NCBI RefSeq assembly: GCF_009707955.1
Contig: NZ_WMDQ01000015.1
Coordinates: 41,880 to 105,879 of the forward strand
Origin: Flavobacterium sp. LC2016-13
Lineage (GTDB): Bacteria; Bacteroidota; Bacteroidia; Flavobacteriales; Flavobacteriaceae
DNA: 64,000 bases
Direction: 5' to 3'
Positions within the stretch are counted from its first letter, which is position 1; every line of letters begins with the position of its first letter. Below the pieces are notes generated by a model, which did no database searches, was not told where the DNA came from, and worked only from the letters and a program-made list of their open reading frames with translations. Shown here one piece after another: positions 17,846-27,131 of the stretch. Made by a program: the position numbers and the translations under genes.

Positions 17846-20131
17846 ATGAAATTAAAAAGTTTAATTTTTTTAGGAGTATTACAATTTTGCATTTTTGTAA
17901 ATGCACAAGTTAAAACTTTAGATCCGGCAGATTATGTAAACCCGTTAATGGGAACACAATCGCTGCACAGTCTTTCTAACGGAAATACATATCCGGCGAT
18001 TTGCAGACCTTGGGGAATGAATTTCTGGACGCCGCAAACCGGTAAAATGGGAGATGGATGGGCATATATTTATACTGCCGAAAAAATTAGAGGATTTAAG
18101 CAAACGCATCAGCCTTCGCCGTGGATGAATGATTACGGACAGTTTTCGATTATGCCGGTAACAGGAAAATTGGTTTTTGACGAAGCTGAAAGAGCAAGTT
18201 GGTTCAGTCATAAAGCAGAGGTTTCAAAACCATATTATTACAGCGTATATCTGGCAGATTATGATGTTACAACAGAAATTACGGCGACAGAAAGAGCTGC
18301 ACATTTTCAAATTACATTTCCTGAAAACGAGAAATCTTCAATAGTTGTCGATGCTTTTGATAAAGGATCATATATCAAAATTATTCCATCAGAAAATAAA
18401 ATTATAGGTTATACAACCCGAAATAGTGGTGGAGTTCCAAGTAATTTCAAAAACTATTTTGTTTTAGTGTTCGATAAACCATTTTCATCAAATCATACGT
18501 GGCATGATAAAACTTTAGAAAAAGATAAATTAGAAAAAACAAATAGCCATGTTGGTGCAGTAGTTGGTTTTAAAACTAAAAAAGGAGAAATAATAAATGT
18601 AAAAGTAGCATCGTCATTTATTAGCGCAGAACAAGCTGAATTGAATTTAAAAAACGAATTAGGAACAGCAACTTTTCAGGAAACTGTAGAAGCTTCTAAA
18701 AAAGAATGGAATAAAGTTTTAGGAAAAGTAACTGCTGAAGGCGGAAGTGAAGAACAGCTAAAAACATTCTATTCTTGTTTATATCGCGCAACTTGTTTTC
18801 CCCAAAAACAATATGAAATAAATGCTAACGGAGATATTGTACATTACAGTCCGTACAACGGCAAAACTTTGCCGGGTTATATGTACGCCGGAACAGGTTT
18901 TTGGGACACTTTTCGTGCTTTATATCCGTTGCTAAATTTGGTTTATCCTTCTATAAACAAAGAAATGCAGGAAGGTTTAATCAACGATTATAAAGAAGGC
19001 GGATTCTTGCCGGAATGGTCAAGCCCTGGTTTTAGAGATGTAATGGTTGGAAATAATTCAGCATCAGTAGTTTCTGATGCTTATGCAAAAGGATTACGCG
19101 GTTACGATATCAATACATTATACGAAGCTTTACTTCACGGAGCCAATAACGAAGGACCTTTAGAGGCCGTTGGAAGGAAAGGAGTTTCCTATTACAACAC
19201 TTTAGGTTATGTTCCTTATGATGTGAGCATCAACGAAAATGCTGCAAGAACACTAGAATATGCTTACGATGATTTTGCCATTTGGAAATTAGCAAAAGCT
19301 TTAGATCGTCCAAATAAAGAAATCAAATTATTCGAAAAAAGAATGATGAATTATAAAAACCTTTATAATTCGGAAATTGGTTTTATGAGCGGTCGAAATA
19401 AAGACGGAAGTTTTCCGAAAAATTTTAATCCGTTAAAATGGGGAGATGCTTTTACAGAAGGAAATGCCATGCATTATAGCTGGAGCGTTTTTCATGACAT
19501 ACAAGGTTTGATTGATTTAATGGGCGGAGAGAAAAATTTTACGGCAAAATTAGATGCTGTTTTTACAACACCTCCGGTTTTTGATGACAGTTATTACGGA
19601 TCTGTAATACATGAAATCCGCGAAATGCAAATTATGAATATGGGGCAATATGCACACGGAAACCAGCCAATTCAGCATATGATTTACTTGTATAATTATG
19701 CAGGAGAACCTTGGAAAACACAATATTGGTCAAGAGAAGTTATGAACCGTTTGTACAAACCAACTCCGGATGGTTATTGTGGAGATGAAGATAACGGACA
19801 AACTTCGGCCTGGTATATTTTCTCTGCAATGGGATTTTATCCTGTTTGTCCCGCAACAGACGAATATGTTTTGGGTGCGCCGTTATTTAAAAAAGTAACA
19901 CTACAATTAGAAAACGGAAAACAGTTTATAATCAACGCTCCGGATAATTCAGAAATAAATAAATATGTTCAGGAATTAAAATGGGATAATTCAAAATATT
20001 CAAACAATTACATTAATCATTTTGACATCTTAAAAGGCGGTGAATTAAATTTTGATATGACCAGTTCGCCAAATTTACAAAGAGGAACTTCAAAAAAAGA
20101 TTATCCATATTCTTACTCAACTTCAAAATAA
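17846..20131 (+). CDS. GH92 alpha-mannosidase (second, divergent copy)
   Basis: A 761-residue exported GH92 protein with a signal peptide at 1-20 (ends VNAQ). It shares the family frame (YVNPLMGTQS, PWGMNFWTPQTG, AGTGFWDTFRALYPL, EGNAMHYSWSV, CGDEDNGQTSAWYIFSAMGF) but is clearly diverged from the first copy: the HTH motif is replaced by QTHQPSPWMNDYG, and GNED becomes GDED. That suggests a different linkage preference, so the pair may split alpha-1,2 and alpha-1,3 or 1,6 branches. The gene ends 4 nt before the GH125 start, so the two are cotranscribed. Confidence 0.93.
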   Translation: MKLKSLIFLGVLQFCIFVNAQVKTLDPADYVNPLMGTQSLHSLSNGNTYPAICRPWGMNFWTPQTGKMGDGWAYIYTAEKIRGFKQTHQPSPWMNDYGQFSIMPVTGKLVFDEAERASWFSHKAEVSKPYYYSVYLADYDVTTEITATERAAHFQITFPENEKSSIVVDAFDKGSYIKIIPSENKIIGYTTRNSGGVPSNFKNYFVLVFDKPFSSNHTWHDKTLEKDKLEKTNSHVGAVVGFKTKKGEIINVKVASSFISAEQAELNLKNELGTATFQETVEASKKEWNKVLGKVTAEGGSEEQLKTFYSCLYRATCFPQKQYEINANGDIVHYSPYNGKTLPGYMYAGTGFWDTFRALYPLLNLVYPSINKEMQEGLINDYKEGGFLPEWSSPGFRDVMVGNNSASVVSDAYAKGLRGYDINTLYEALLHGANNEGPLEAVGRKGVSYYNTLGYVPYDVSINENAARTLEYAYDDFAIWKLAKALDRPNKEIKLFEKRMMNYKNLYNSEIGFMSGRNKDGSFPKNFNPLKWGDAFTEGNAMHYSWSVFHDIQGLIDLMGGEKNFTAKLDAVFTTPPVFDDSYYGSVIHEIREMQIMNMGQYAHGNQPIQHMIYLYNYAGEPWKTQYWSREVMNRLYKPTPDGYCGDEDNGQTSAWYIFSAMGFYPVCPATDEYVLGAPLFKKVTLQLENGKQFIINAPDNSEINKYVQELKWDNSKYSNNYINHFDILKGGELNFDMTSSPNLQRGTSKKDYPYSYSTSK

Positions 20132-20135
20132 TAGT

Positions 20136-21596
20136 ATGCAGTCACGTAGAAAATTCATAAAAAATACAGGCATTTTTTCAGCCGGATTATTAGCGCTTCA
20201 AACTGATGTTTTTGCCATGCAATCTGATACTTTTAATTTTGCATTAAAAGATTTTATCAGCAAAAGACCTCCGTTAGCCGAAAGAAAATTTACAAGTCCG
20301 GCAATTGAAGCCGCAATTGTCAGAATCAAAAAACAAATTGCAAATCCTGAACTGGCTTGGTTATTCGAAAACTGTTTTCCAAACACATTAGATACAACTG
20401 TAGATTTTGAAATTATTGACGGAAAACCGGATACGTATGTCATTACAGGTGATATCGATGCTATGTGGCTTCGCGATAGTACAGCTCAGATCTGGCCATA
20501 TATTCCGTTTGTAAAAGAAGATAAAAAACTGGCAGAACTCGTAAAAGGCGTTATAAACCGTCAGGCAAAATGTATTTTACTGGATCCTTATGCAAATGCT
20601 TTTTATAAGGATTTTACAAAAGAAAGCGAGTGGAAAAATGATTTAACCAAAATGCAGCCCGGTATTCACGAACGCAAATGGGAAATAGACAGTTTATGTT
20701 ACCCGGTTAGATTAGCGCACGGATATTGGAAGGAAACCGGAGATATTAGCTTATTTGACAGTAAATGGAAAGAAGCCATGCTTTTGGTGTTACAAACTTT
20801 TAAAGAACAACAACGCTGGACAGATAAAGGGCCTTATAGTTTTCAAAGACAAACTGCCTGGGCAACAGACGGAGTTCCTTTAGGCGGTTATGGATATCCT
20901 GTAAAACCTTGCGGATTAATTGTTTCGACTTTTAGACCAAGTGACGACAGTACTTTATTTGGCTATTTAATTCCGAGTAATATGTTTGCGATTGAAGTTT
21001 TGGGTTATTTGATCGAAATCTTCTCTTTGCCGGCTTTATTAGATAAAGATTTGGTAGCTAAAGCCAAAGAACTAAAAGAACAAGTTGAAAAAGGTTTAAA
21101 AGAAAACGGAATCATCGAACATCCAAAATTCGGAAAAATCATTGCTTTTGAAGTAAACGGATACGGCAGTTTCCACATGATGGATGATGCCAATGTGCCT
21201 TCACTATTATCGTTACCATATTTAGGTGCTATTGAACCAGATAATCAACTTTATCTGAATACAAGAAAAGTAGTGCTTTCAGAAAATAATCCATTTTTCT
21301 ATAAAGGAAAAGCAGGCGAAGGAATTGGCGGTCCGCACACCGGAGTTGATACAATCTGGCCAATGAGTATTGTTTTGAGAGCCATTACAAGTGTAGATGA
21401 AAAAGAAATAAAAGCGTGTATTAGCAATTTGATTAAAACAAATGCAGATACCGGTTTTATGCACGAATCATTCCATAAAGATGACGTAGCGAAGTTTACC
21501 AGAAAATGGTTTGCATGGGCGAATACACTTTTTGGAGAAATGATTGTTCATACAAGCATTCATTATCCTCAAATATTAAAAGATAAAAACATTTAG
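20136..21596 (+). CDS. GH125 exo-alpha-1,6-mannosidase
   Basis: A 486-residue protein with a Tat-type leader (SRRKFIKNT then a hydrophobic stretch to FAMQS). The GH125 core is clear: TGDIDAMWLRDSTAQIWPY (about 104-122), WEIDSLCYPVRLAHGYWK, SFQRQTAWATDGVPLGGYG, YGSFHMMDDANVPSLLSLPY, GIGGPHTGVDTIWPMS and WFAWANTLFGEM. GH125 enzymes invert the anomeric carbon and remove non-reducing alpha-1,6-mannose, completing the job of the two GH92 enzymes. The Tat leader suggests a folded, periplasmic enzyme. The gap to the preceding GH92 is 4 nt. Confidence 0.94.
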   Translation: MQSRRKFIKNTGIFSAGLLALQTDVFAMQSDTFNFALKDFISKRPPLAERKFTSPAIEAAIVRIKKQIANPELAWLFENCFPNTLDTTVDFEIIDGKPDTYVITGDIDAMWLRDSTAQIWPYIPFVKEDKKLAELVKGVINRQAKCILLDPYANAFYKDFTKESEWKNDLTKMQPGIHERKWEIDSLCYPVRLAHGYWKETGDISLFDSKWKEAMLLVLQTFKEQQRWTDKGPYSFQRQTAWATDGVPLGGYGYPVKPCGLIVSTFRPSDDSTLFGYLIPSNMFAIEVLGYLIEIFSLPALLDKDLVAKAKELKEQVEKGLKENGIIEHPKFGKIIAFEVNGYGSFHMMDDANVPSLLSLPYLGAIEPDNQLYLNTRKVVLSENNPFFYKGKAGEGIGGPHTGVDTIWPMSIVLRAITSVDEKEIKACISNLIKTNADTGFMHESFHKDDVAKFTRKWFAWANTLFGEMIVHTSIHYPQILKDKNI

Positions 21597-21629
21597 ATAA
21601 AAAATATTAACCATTAAGAGATTAAGTCT

Positions 21630-21656
21630 CCTAACAGGTTTTCAAAACCTGTTAGG
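21630..21656. repeat. 27-bp dispersed palindrome, copy 3
   Basis: Perfect palindrome with arms CCTAACAGGTTTT / AAAACCTGTTAGG around a central C. It is located 34 nt after the GH125 stop, so it could also act as a weak hairpin terminator, but no T-run follows. Confidence 0.75.
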
Positions 21657-21718
21657 TATGAATTTAAGTATCAAAAATTAAATCCAATTTAATCCTTAAT
21701 GATTCAAAATATAAAAGA

Positions 21719-22621
21719 ATGAATAAAGAATATGCCGTAGGAATAGACATTGGAGGAACACATATTACTGCAGCGATTATAGATGTAATAGACATGAAAG
21801 TGATTGATCTTTCGTTGCATAAGGAATCTTTTGATTCTAATTTGCCTGTTGCAGCTGTTATGTCTATTTGGGAAAAAGCGATTCGTATTTCGATCGAAAA
21901 TTCAAAAGTAGAAAAAGTAAAAGGTTTGGCAATTTGTATGCCGGGTCCGTTTGATTATGAAAACGGAATCTGCTGGATCAAAGATCAATCAAAATATGAG
22001 CATTTTTACAGTCTTAATGTTCGTTATTTATTTCAGGGAACACTAGAACTTTCAAGCGATTTTCCGATTCTTTTTGAAAATGATGCGGTTTGTTTCGGAA
22101 AAGGAGAAGTGTTTAAAAACGCTGGTAATCTTTCTAAAAAAGTAATGGCAGTTACACTGGGAACGGGACTTGGAGCCTGTTTTATTGACAGGGGAGTTTC
22201 TGTTTCTTCAGGCGAATTGGTTCCGCAAGACGGAGAAATCTGGAACCTTCCTTATAAAGACGGAATAGCCGAAGATTATGTTTCGGTTCGTGGACTTTTA
22301 AATCGTTATAAAACCTTAACAGAAAAAAATCTTGCCAACGGATTAGAGCTTTATAATTTGGCTGTCGCCGAAGATAAAATGGCTGTAAAAGTATTCGAGG
22401 AAATGGGAGAAGATTTAGCCGAAATTGTAATTCCGTGGTTAGAAAAATTTGACGCCAATGGTTTTATTATTGGAGGAAAGATTGCAAATGCAAGCGAGTT
22501 TTTCCTTTCTGGTTTCAATAAAAAAATTAAAGAAACGGGAGTTGAAGTTGAGGTTTCGGTTTCTACAGATAATGAAGTTGCGGCTTTATTAGGCGCAGCA
22601 AGTTTACTTTATAACTCGTGA
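21719..22621 (+). CDS. ROK-family sugar kinase (zinc-motif-less)
   Basis: A 300-residue cytoplasmic ASKHA kinase: phosphate-1 motif DIGGTHITAAI (8-18), GLAICMPGPFDYENGICW, ENDAVCFGKGE, and phosphate-2 motif LGTGLGACFI. The ROK zinc signature (CxCGxxGC) is absent; the corresponding region reads VPQDGEIWNLPYKDG. So it belongs to the zinc-free branch. In this locus the likely substrate is mannose or N-acetylglucosamine released by the upstream enzymes, giving the 6-phosphate, but that is inference. Activity towards several hexoses is common in the family. Confidence 0.85.
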   Translation: MNKEYAVGIDIGGTHITAAIIDVIDMKVIDLSLHKESFDSNLPVAAVMSIWEKAIRISIENSKVEKVKGLAICMPGPFDYENGICWIKDQSKYEHFYSLNVRYLFQGTLELSSDFPILFENDAVCFGKGEVFKNAGNLSKKVMAVTLGTGLGACFIDRGVSVSSGELVPQDGEIWNLPYKDGIAEDYVSVRGLLNRYKTLTEKNLANGLELYNLAVAEDKMAVKVFEEMGEDLAEIVIPWLEKFDANGFIIGGKIANASEFFLSGFNKKIKETGVEVEVSVSTDNEVAALLGAASLLYNS

Positions 22622-22951
22622 TTTTTCTTTAAATTTACTTTGTAATAAATTTTTGCCACAGATTAAAAGATTTTCACAGATTTTCAAAAATAATTTAAAT
22701 CCTTATATTTATGGCTAATGAAAGAATTATAATGGAAAAAACTGAGAAACCACGTAAAGAAAAAAATTGGCTCAAAATAATTGTTAATTTTTTGTTTGAT
22801 ATTTTCTTACACTGGAAATAGTATATATGCTTGCAAGCGAAAAATTCTTCTAATTTATATCGTAAATAAATTTCGGTACAGATTAAAGGATTTCTATAGA
22901 TTAAAAAAAATCAGTTTAAATCTTTAATCTGTAGCTAAAAAAATAACAACC
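22622..22951. other. 330-bp gap with degenerate cAGATTAAAggATTT repeats
   Basis: Contains two copies of a typical Flavobacterium intergenic element: GCCACAGATTAAAAGATTT-like at about 22652-22685, and a full inverted pair at 22877-22934 (arms ACAGATTAAAGGATTT and AAATCTTTAATCTGT). No terminator or promoter stands out. A short open frame is described separately. Confidence 0.5.
22711..22821 (+). CDS. Possible 36-residue small protein
   Basis: ATG at 22711 opens a frame of 36 codons: a basic N-terminal half (EKTEKPRKEKNW) and a hydrophobic, possibly amphipathic C-terminal half (LKIIVNFLFDIFLHW). It is sandwiched between the two repeat elements, so it may be the remnant or internal part of a small mobile repeat. 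I do not recognise it; existence as a gene is doubtful. Confidence 0.2.
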   Translation: MANERIIMEKTEKPRKEKNWLKIIVNFLFDIFLHWK

Positions 22952-23947
22952 ATGACAAATCGTAGAAATTTTTTAAAAACAACCGCCATAGCTTCAGTAG
23001 CTGTTGCGTTACAATCTTTTCAGACAAATTCTGAAGAAGAAAAAGTTGAGGTTTCAAAAAAAGTAAAGAAACCAATTGTACTTTCAACCTGGAGATTTGG
23101 AATTGGAGCAAATGAAGCCGCCTGGGAAGTTTTAAAAAAGAACGGACGCGCTTTGGACGCCGTAGAAGCCGGAGTTAAAATTCCGGAAGCAGATCCAAAA
23201 GAAAGAAGCGTTGGTTATGGCGGACGTCCGGATAGAGATGGCCGTGTAACGTTAGACGCCTGTATTATGGATGAAAATGCCAATATTGGTTCTGTGGCTT
23301 GTCTGGAATTTATTAAACATCCCATTTCTGTAGCCAGAGCCGTGATGGAAAAAACGCCTCACGTAATGTTGGTTGGCGATGGAGCTTTACAATTTGCCTT
23401 AGAACAAGGATTTAAAAAGGAGAATTTACTACTTGAAGAATCAGAAAAAGAGTGGAAGGAATGGCTAAAAACAAGCCAATATAAACCGATTGCCAATATC
23501 GAAAATCACGATACCATTGGAATGATTGCTTTAGATGCAAACGGAAATCTTTCGGGTGCGTGTACCACAAGCGGAATGGCGTTTAAAATGCACGGACGTG
23601 TTGGTGATTCTCCAATTATTGGAGCAGGATTATATGTTGATAACGAAATTGGAGCCGCAACTGCAACAGGTCATGGCGAAGAAGTAATCAGAATTTCTGG
23701 TTGTCATTTGGTTGTAGAATTAATGCGTCAGGGAAAATCGCCTCAAAAAGCCTGCGAAGAAGCTGTTGCAAGAATTGTGAAATTAACTAAGAATAGAAAT
23801 AAAGATTTAAAAGATATTCAGGTTGGTTTTATTGCTTTAAATAAAAACGGAGAATACGGTTCTTACTGTGTTCAGGGCGGTTTTAATTATGCTGTTTATG
23901 ATGAAACGGGGAATAAATTAATTGATGCGGATTATTTTTTGAAGTGA
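22952..23947 (+). CDS. Glycosylasparaginase (N4-(beta-N-acetylglucosaminyl)-L-asparaginase)
   Basis: A 331-residue Ntn-hydrolase with a Tat-type leader (NRRNFLKTTAIASVAVALQ). It is made as a precursor that cuts itself before the nucleophile Thr188 in NHDTIGMIA. Substrate-site motifs follow: CTTSGMAFKMHGRVGDSPIIG and YVDNEIGAATATGHGE. It hydrolyses the GlcNAc-Asn bond left after proteolysis of a glycoprotein and trimming of its glycan, releasing aspartate and glucosaminylamine. This closes the N-glycan route of the locus and is the best single clue to the locus substrate. The length is in the usual 300-340 range. Confidence 0.93.
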   Translation: MTNRRNFLKTTAIASVAVALQSFQTNSEEEKVEVSKKVKKPIVLSTWRFGIGANEAAWEVLKKNGRALDAVEAGVKIPEADPKERSVGYGGRPDRDGRVTLDACIMDENANIGSVACLEFIKHPISVARAVMEKTPHVMLVGDGALQFALEQGFKKENLLLEESEKEWKEWLKTSQYKPIANIENHDTIGMIALDANGNLSGACTTSGMAFKMHGRVGDSPIIGAGLYVDNEIGAATATGHGEEVIRISGCHLVVELMRQGKSPQKACEEAVARIVKLTKNRNKDLKDIQVGFIALNKNGEYGSYCVQGGFNYAVYDETGNKLIDADYFLK

Positions 23948-23993
23948 TATAATATTGGCTCTACAGAGAGTTAATTGTTTTTGAAATGCGTAT

Positions 23994-24024
23994 TTGGTCC
24001 TTTTGATCTTTGCGCATTTTTTTT
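23994..24024 (+). terminator. Terminator after glycosylasparaginase
   Basis: AAATGCG pairs with CGCATTT around a long loop and is followed by eight T. A related hairpin (25816-25854) follows the next gene. Confidence 0.6.
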
Positions 24025-24149
24025 CAAATAAAGCTTAAAATTGACTGTTAAATCAATTAGGATAATAAGTATAATAGGACTAAATTAGCAATCGAAAAAA
24101 ATCAATATTTCAAATTTTTACCTAAAATTAAACTTTAAAAAGCTATTGA

Positions 24150-25730
24150 ATGAAAAGAACTTTACTCATTTTTGGCACGTTAGTGCTTTCATTATTATTT
24201 TCAAATACAGCATTTTCTCAGGCAGGAACACTTGATACAACATTCGGAAGCGGAGGTAAAGTGACCACATTTACCGGAATTCCGGGAGCTCCTGGAAATA
24301 ATCTGGTAAATGATTCGGTTTTACAATCTGACGGAAAAATTATACTAGCAGGTAACAGCAATTCTTATGCTGACGGTTCTGCTTTTTTACTTGCCAGATA
24401 TTTACCTAACGGAGCTTTAGATACCACATTTGGTACTGGCGGATATGTAACAACTTTAGTAGGAAATCACTGTACAGGACAAAGTGTGTCTTTGCAAACA
24501 GATGGCAAAATTGTTGTTGCAGGGAGTACTTATATTCCATCACAATTGGGAGTTCGATCTGATATCATGATTGTAAGATATAATGAAAACGGAAGTTTAG
24601 ACACAACTTTTGATACTGATGGTATTAAAGTCGAAACTGTAGATTATTCACAATTTGTAAATGCATTATTAATTCAGGCAGATGGTAAAATGGTTGTTGG
24701 TGGTACATTTGAATCTATAGATAAGCCTGGATATAATACCTTTGGTTTAGCCCGATTTAATACAAACGGAAGTTTGGATCAAACATATGGAGTTAATGGA
24801 TTTGTATTTACTCCTAATCTTTCGGGCGGAGAAATACTTGATATGAAATTCACGGACAATGAAAGTATTATAGCCGTAGGAAGAAATAATTACGGACTTG
24901 ATTGTGTCGTAGGAAAATATAATGCTAATGGTGAAATCGTAAAGAGTTTTGGATCAAATGGAACTGGACTTATTGAAGAAGATTTTGGAAAAATTGCGCT
25001 ATTGTACAAATGTGTAATTTCAAAAAACAATGATATTTATATTGGTGGTGCATCTTTTGACGGAGTAAAATATTCTGCTTTTATATCAAAATATAATGCA
25101 AGTGGTATTGCAGATAATTCATTTGGAGTAAAAGGTAAAATTTTAAGAGATTTTGGTACTAATATAGCAAGTTTTGCAAACGATATTACAATCGATCACA
25201 ATAATAATTTGCTTGTAGGATATGGCGTAGGATTAACAAGTGACTATAATTTTGGTATAGAATCGTATAGTCTGAGCGGGGTTTTAAACACTTCATTTGG
25301 TACAAATGGTTATTTTACAACTAATTTTGGATCAGGACATGATTACTTTGAAACGATGCTTGTTCAACCGGATAATAAAATAGTTATGGCTGGAAATAAA
25401 GGCAGTTTTGTTATGACAAGAATAAATAATACAAAAGTATTATCAACAATTGATTTTGCTAAGACAGCAAATGAAATCAATATTAGTCCAAATCCTGTAA
25501 ATGATTATCCAACTTTAAGTTTAGAATTAAAAGAATCAGCTGATTTGAGTGTTGATTTATATGATACTAAAGGAGTTTTAGTTTCTAATTTGGTTAAAAA
25601 TAAAAATTATAACGAAGGATCTAATATTGAACAGTTAGATTTATCCAATATAAATTTATCAAAAGGAATTTACTTTCTAAAAATAAATGGCAACGGAAAG
25701 GCTGCTAAAACAATAAAAATTATAAAATAA
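24150..25730 (+). CDS. Delta-60 repeat protein with T9SS sorting domain
   Basis: A 526-residue exported protein. Signal peptide 1-24 (ends AFSQ). At least seven delta-60 repeats run from about 28 to 430 (LDTTFGSGGKV, LDTTFGTGGYV, LDTTFDTDGIK, LDQTYGVNGFV, ADNSFGVKGKI, LNTSFGTNGYF), each paired with a QxDGKIxxAG-type strand, giving a beta-propeller-like body. Residues about 445-526 are a type A type IX secretion C-terminal domain (INISPNPVNDYPTLSL to KTIKIIK), which is cleaved when the protein is exported to the surface or medium. Function is unknown; adhesion or sugar binding are possible. It is monocistronic, with a terminator on each side. Confidence 0.88.
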   Translation: MKRTLLIFGTLVLSLLFSNTAFSQAGTLDTTFGSGGKVTTFTGIPGAPGNNLVNDSVLQSDGKIILAGNSNSYADGSAFLLARYLPNGALDTTFGTGGYVTTLVGNHCTGQSVSLQTDGKIVVAGSTYIPSQLGVRSDIMIVRYNENGSLDTTFDTDGIKVETVDYSQFVNALLIQADGKMVVGGTFESIDKPGYNTFGLARFNTNGSLDQTYGVNGFVFTPNLSGGEILDMKFTDNESIIAVGRNNYGLDCVVGKYNANGEIVKSFGSNGTGLIEEDFGKIALLYKCVISKNNDIYIGGASFDGVKYSAFISKYNASGIADNSFGVKGKILRDFGTNIASFANDITIDHNNNLLVGYGVGLTSDYNFGIESYSLSGVLNTSFGTNGYFTTNFGSGHDYFETMLVQPDNKIVMAGNKGSFVMTRINNTKVLSTIDFAKTANEINISPNPVNDYPTLSLELKESADLSVDLYDTKGVLVSNLVKNKNYNEGSNIEQLDLSNINLSKGIYFLKINGNGKAAKTIKIIK

Positions 25731-26071
25731 AAATTAGATTTTATTCAAATTAATCAATGCCAATTATTTCCTGAAATAATATATTAATGGCTTTGTAAAG
25801 AGTTAAATTATTTTCAAAATGCGCAAGGTCTTTGGATCATTGCGTATTTTTTTTGTTCTTAGAAACTATAAATCGAATAAAAGCCTTTTGATTTTTTCAA
25901 ATTCAATCTTGAGGAGTGTTTGGCAAAATATTATTTAAGCTATAGAAATTGCAATATGTTTTTAATTTATATTTGGATAAAAGACGGAGATTTTATTATG
26001 TATTCATTTTTTATAGTGTAAAGAGTGTTCAAATAATCACAAATAATTATTACCATCAATATTATTAGAAA
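25731..26071. other. 341-bp AT-rich gap
   Basis: Holds the terminator at 25816-25854 and otherwise only AT-rich sequence; no RNA gene, repeat or clear TAnnTTTG promoter was recognised before the gene at 26072. Confidence 0.4.
25816..25854 (+). terminator. Terminator after the delta-60 protein gene
   Basis: AAAATGCGCAA pairs with TTGCGTATTTT, followed by a T-run. It is related in sequence to the hairpin at 23994-24024, which suggests a dispersed terminator element. Confidence 0.65.
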
Positions 26072-27022
26072 ATGAAAAAGATAATCTTAGTAACTCTTAT
26101 TATAATTGCTATTCTCTGTTATTTTTATTTTAAAGATGTTAAAGCTCTTGAGATAGAAAAAAAATATAATATTGTAAATGAAGCTAATGAGAAAATACCA
26201 GCTACTCTATATTACAGAAATATAGATGTAAAAGTAGGAGACAAAATAGAAAATGTATATGAGATAGTAATTTTTTTTGACAAGGAGCTTAAAATGAAAT
26301 TTAATCCTATTGTAGTTGTTCCAAAATATAAGTTGATCGGATTGATTGAAGATGGAGAAAGAGGATTTGTGAAATTTGGAAATAAAGTTTTTCAACTATC
26401 AGATGATTCAAATAAGTTTACTCTTTTAAATAACAGCGCTTTTTTTGATGATCCTCCAATAAAGAAAATAAATTTTGAGGAGAAATCGATCACTTTTAAT
26501 AGTTTTGAAGGACTGAAAAAATATGGAAAAACTATAGTAATCAAAAATATGATCTCCAATTTTTCTGCTAATAGAATAAAAATAAGAGTTTTCAATTTTG
26601 GTACAGATAGAGAAGAGTTTTTAAACTCAAAAAAACTCAAAAAAAGAGATAATGAAAAAAGCACCTATATCTATGATTTTGGCCATCACAAAGACACTTT
26701 ATTGTTTCTAAACGGTAATTGTTATTTTAATAGCCAGATTTTAAAGAAAATTGACAGTAAACAAATTAGGTATAAGGAAAAAACTCTAATAGTTTCCAAA
26801 TATATGTTTAAAGGGATAAGAGACTTTAGATCTGATAAGTATTTATATCTCAATAATGAAGTAGGTTTGCTTTTTGCGGAGAATCAGTTTACCGGAGACA
26901 TGTATGAATTTGATACAGATCAATATCATATAATACATAAAAGTATAGCATTAAATAAATTGAATTTTAAGGAAGGCCCTTTTGAACTAAAATATGCAAA
27001 AAAAGAGTATAGAGAATTTTAA
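26072..27022 (+). CDS. Unknown membrane-anchored protein
   Basis: 316 residues with an N-terminal transmembrane anchor (about 4-20, KKIILVTLIIIAILCYFYF) and no lipobox, followed by a mostly beta, lysine-rich extracytoplasmic domain (YRNIDVKVGDKI, GERGFVKFGNKVFQLSDD, NGNCYFNSQILKKID, DKYLYLNNEVGLLFAEN). The alternating short strands recall DKNYY-type repeats of other Bacteroidota proteins, but no repeat unit is clear. I do not recognise a family. It is AT-richer than its neighbours and convergent with the M16 gene. Confidence 0.6.
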   Translation: MKKIILVTLIIIAILCYFYFKDVKALEIEKKYNIVNEANEKIPATLYYRNIDVKVGDKIENVYEIVIFFDKELKMKFNPIVVVPKYKLIGLIEDGERGFVKFGNKVFQLSDDSNKFTLLNNSAFFDDPPIKKINFEEKSITFNSFEGLKKYGKTIVIKNMISNFSANRIKIRVFNFGTDREEFLNSKKLKKRDNEKSTYIYDFGHHKDTLLFLNGNCYFNSQILKKIDSKQIRYKEKTLIVSKYMFKGIRDFRSDKYLYLNNEVGLLFAENQFTGDMYEFDTDQYHIIHKSIALNKLNFKEGPFELKYAKKEYREF

Positions 27023-27070
27023 ATCACTCGTAAATAGTTGAAGAACTAAATCTTATCAAATTAAGCCAGA

Positions 27071-27098
27071 AAAGGCTGTCTTGGCAAAGACAACCTTT
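27071..27098. terminator. Hairpin between convergent genes
   Basis: AAAGGCTGTCTT pairs with AAGACAACCTTT (one mismatch) in the 110-bp gap between two convergent genes, so it may act on both strands. T-runs are weak. Confidence 0.5.
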
Positions 27099-27131
27099 AA
27101 TGACTAATAAAATAAAAATGTATTCAAGTAA

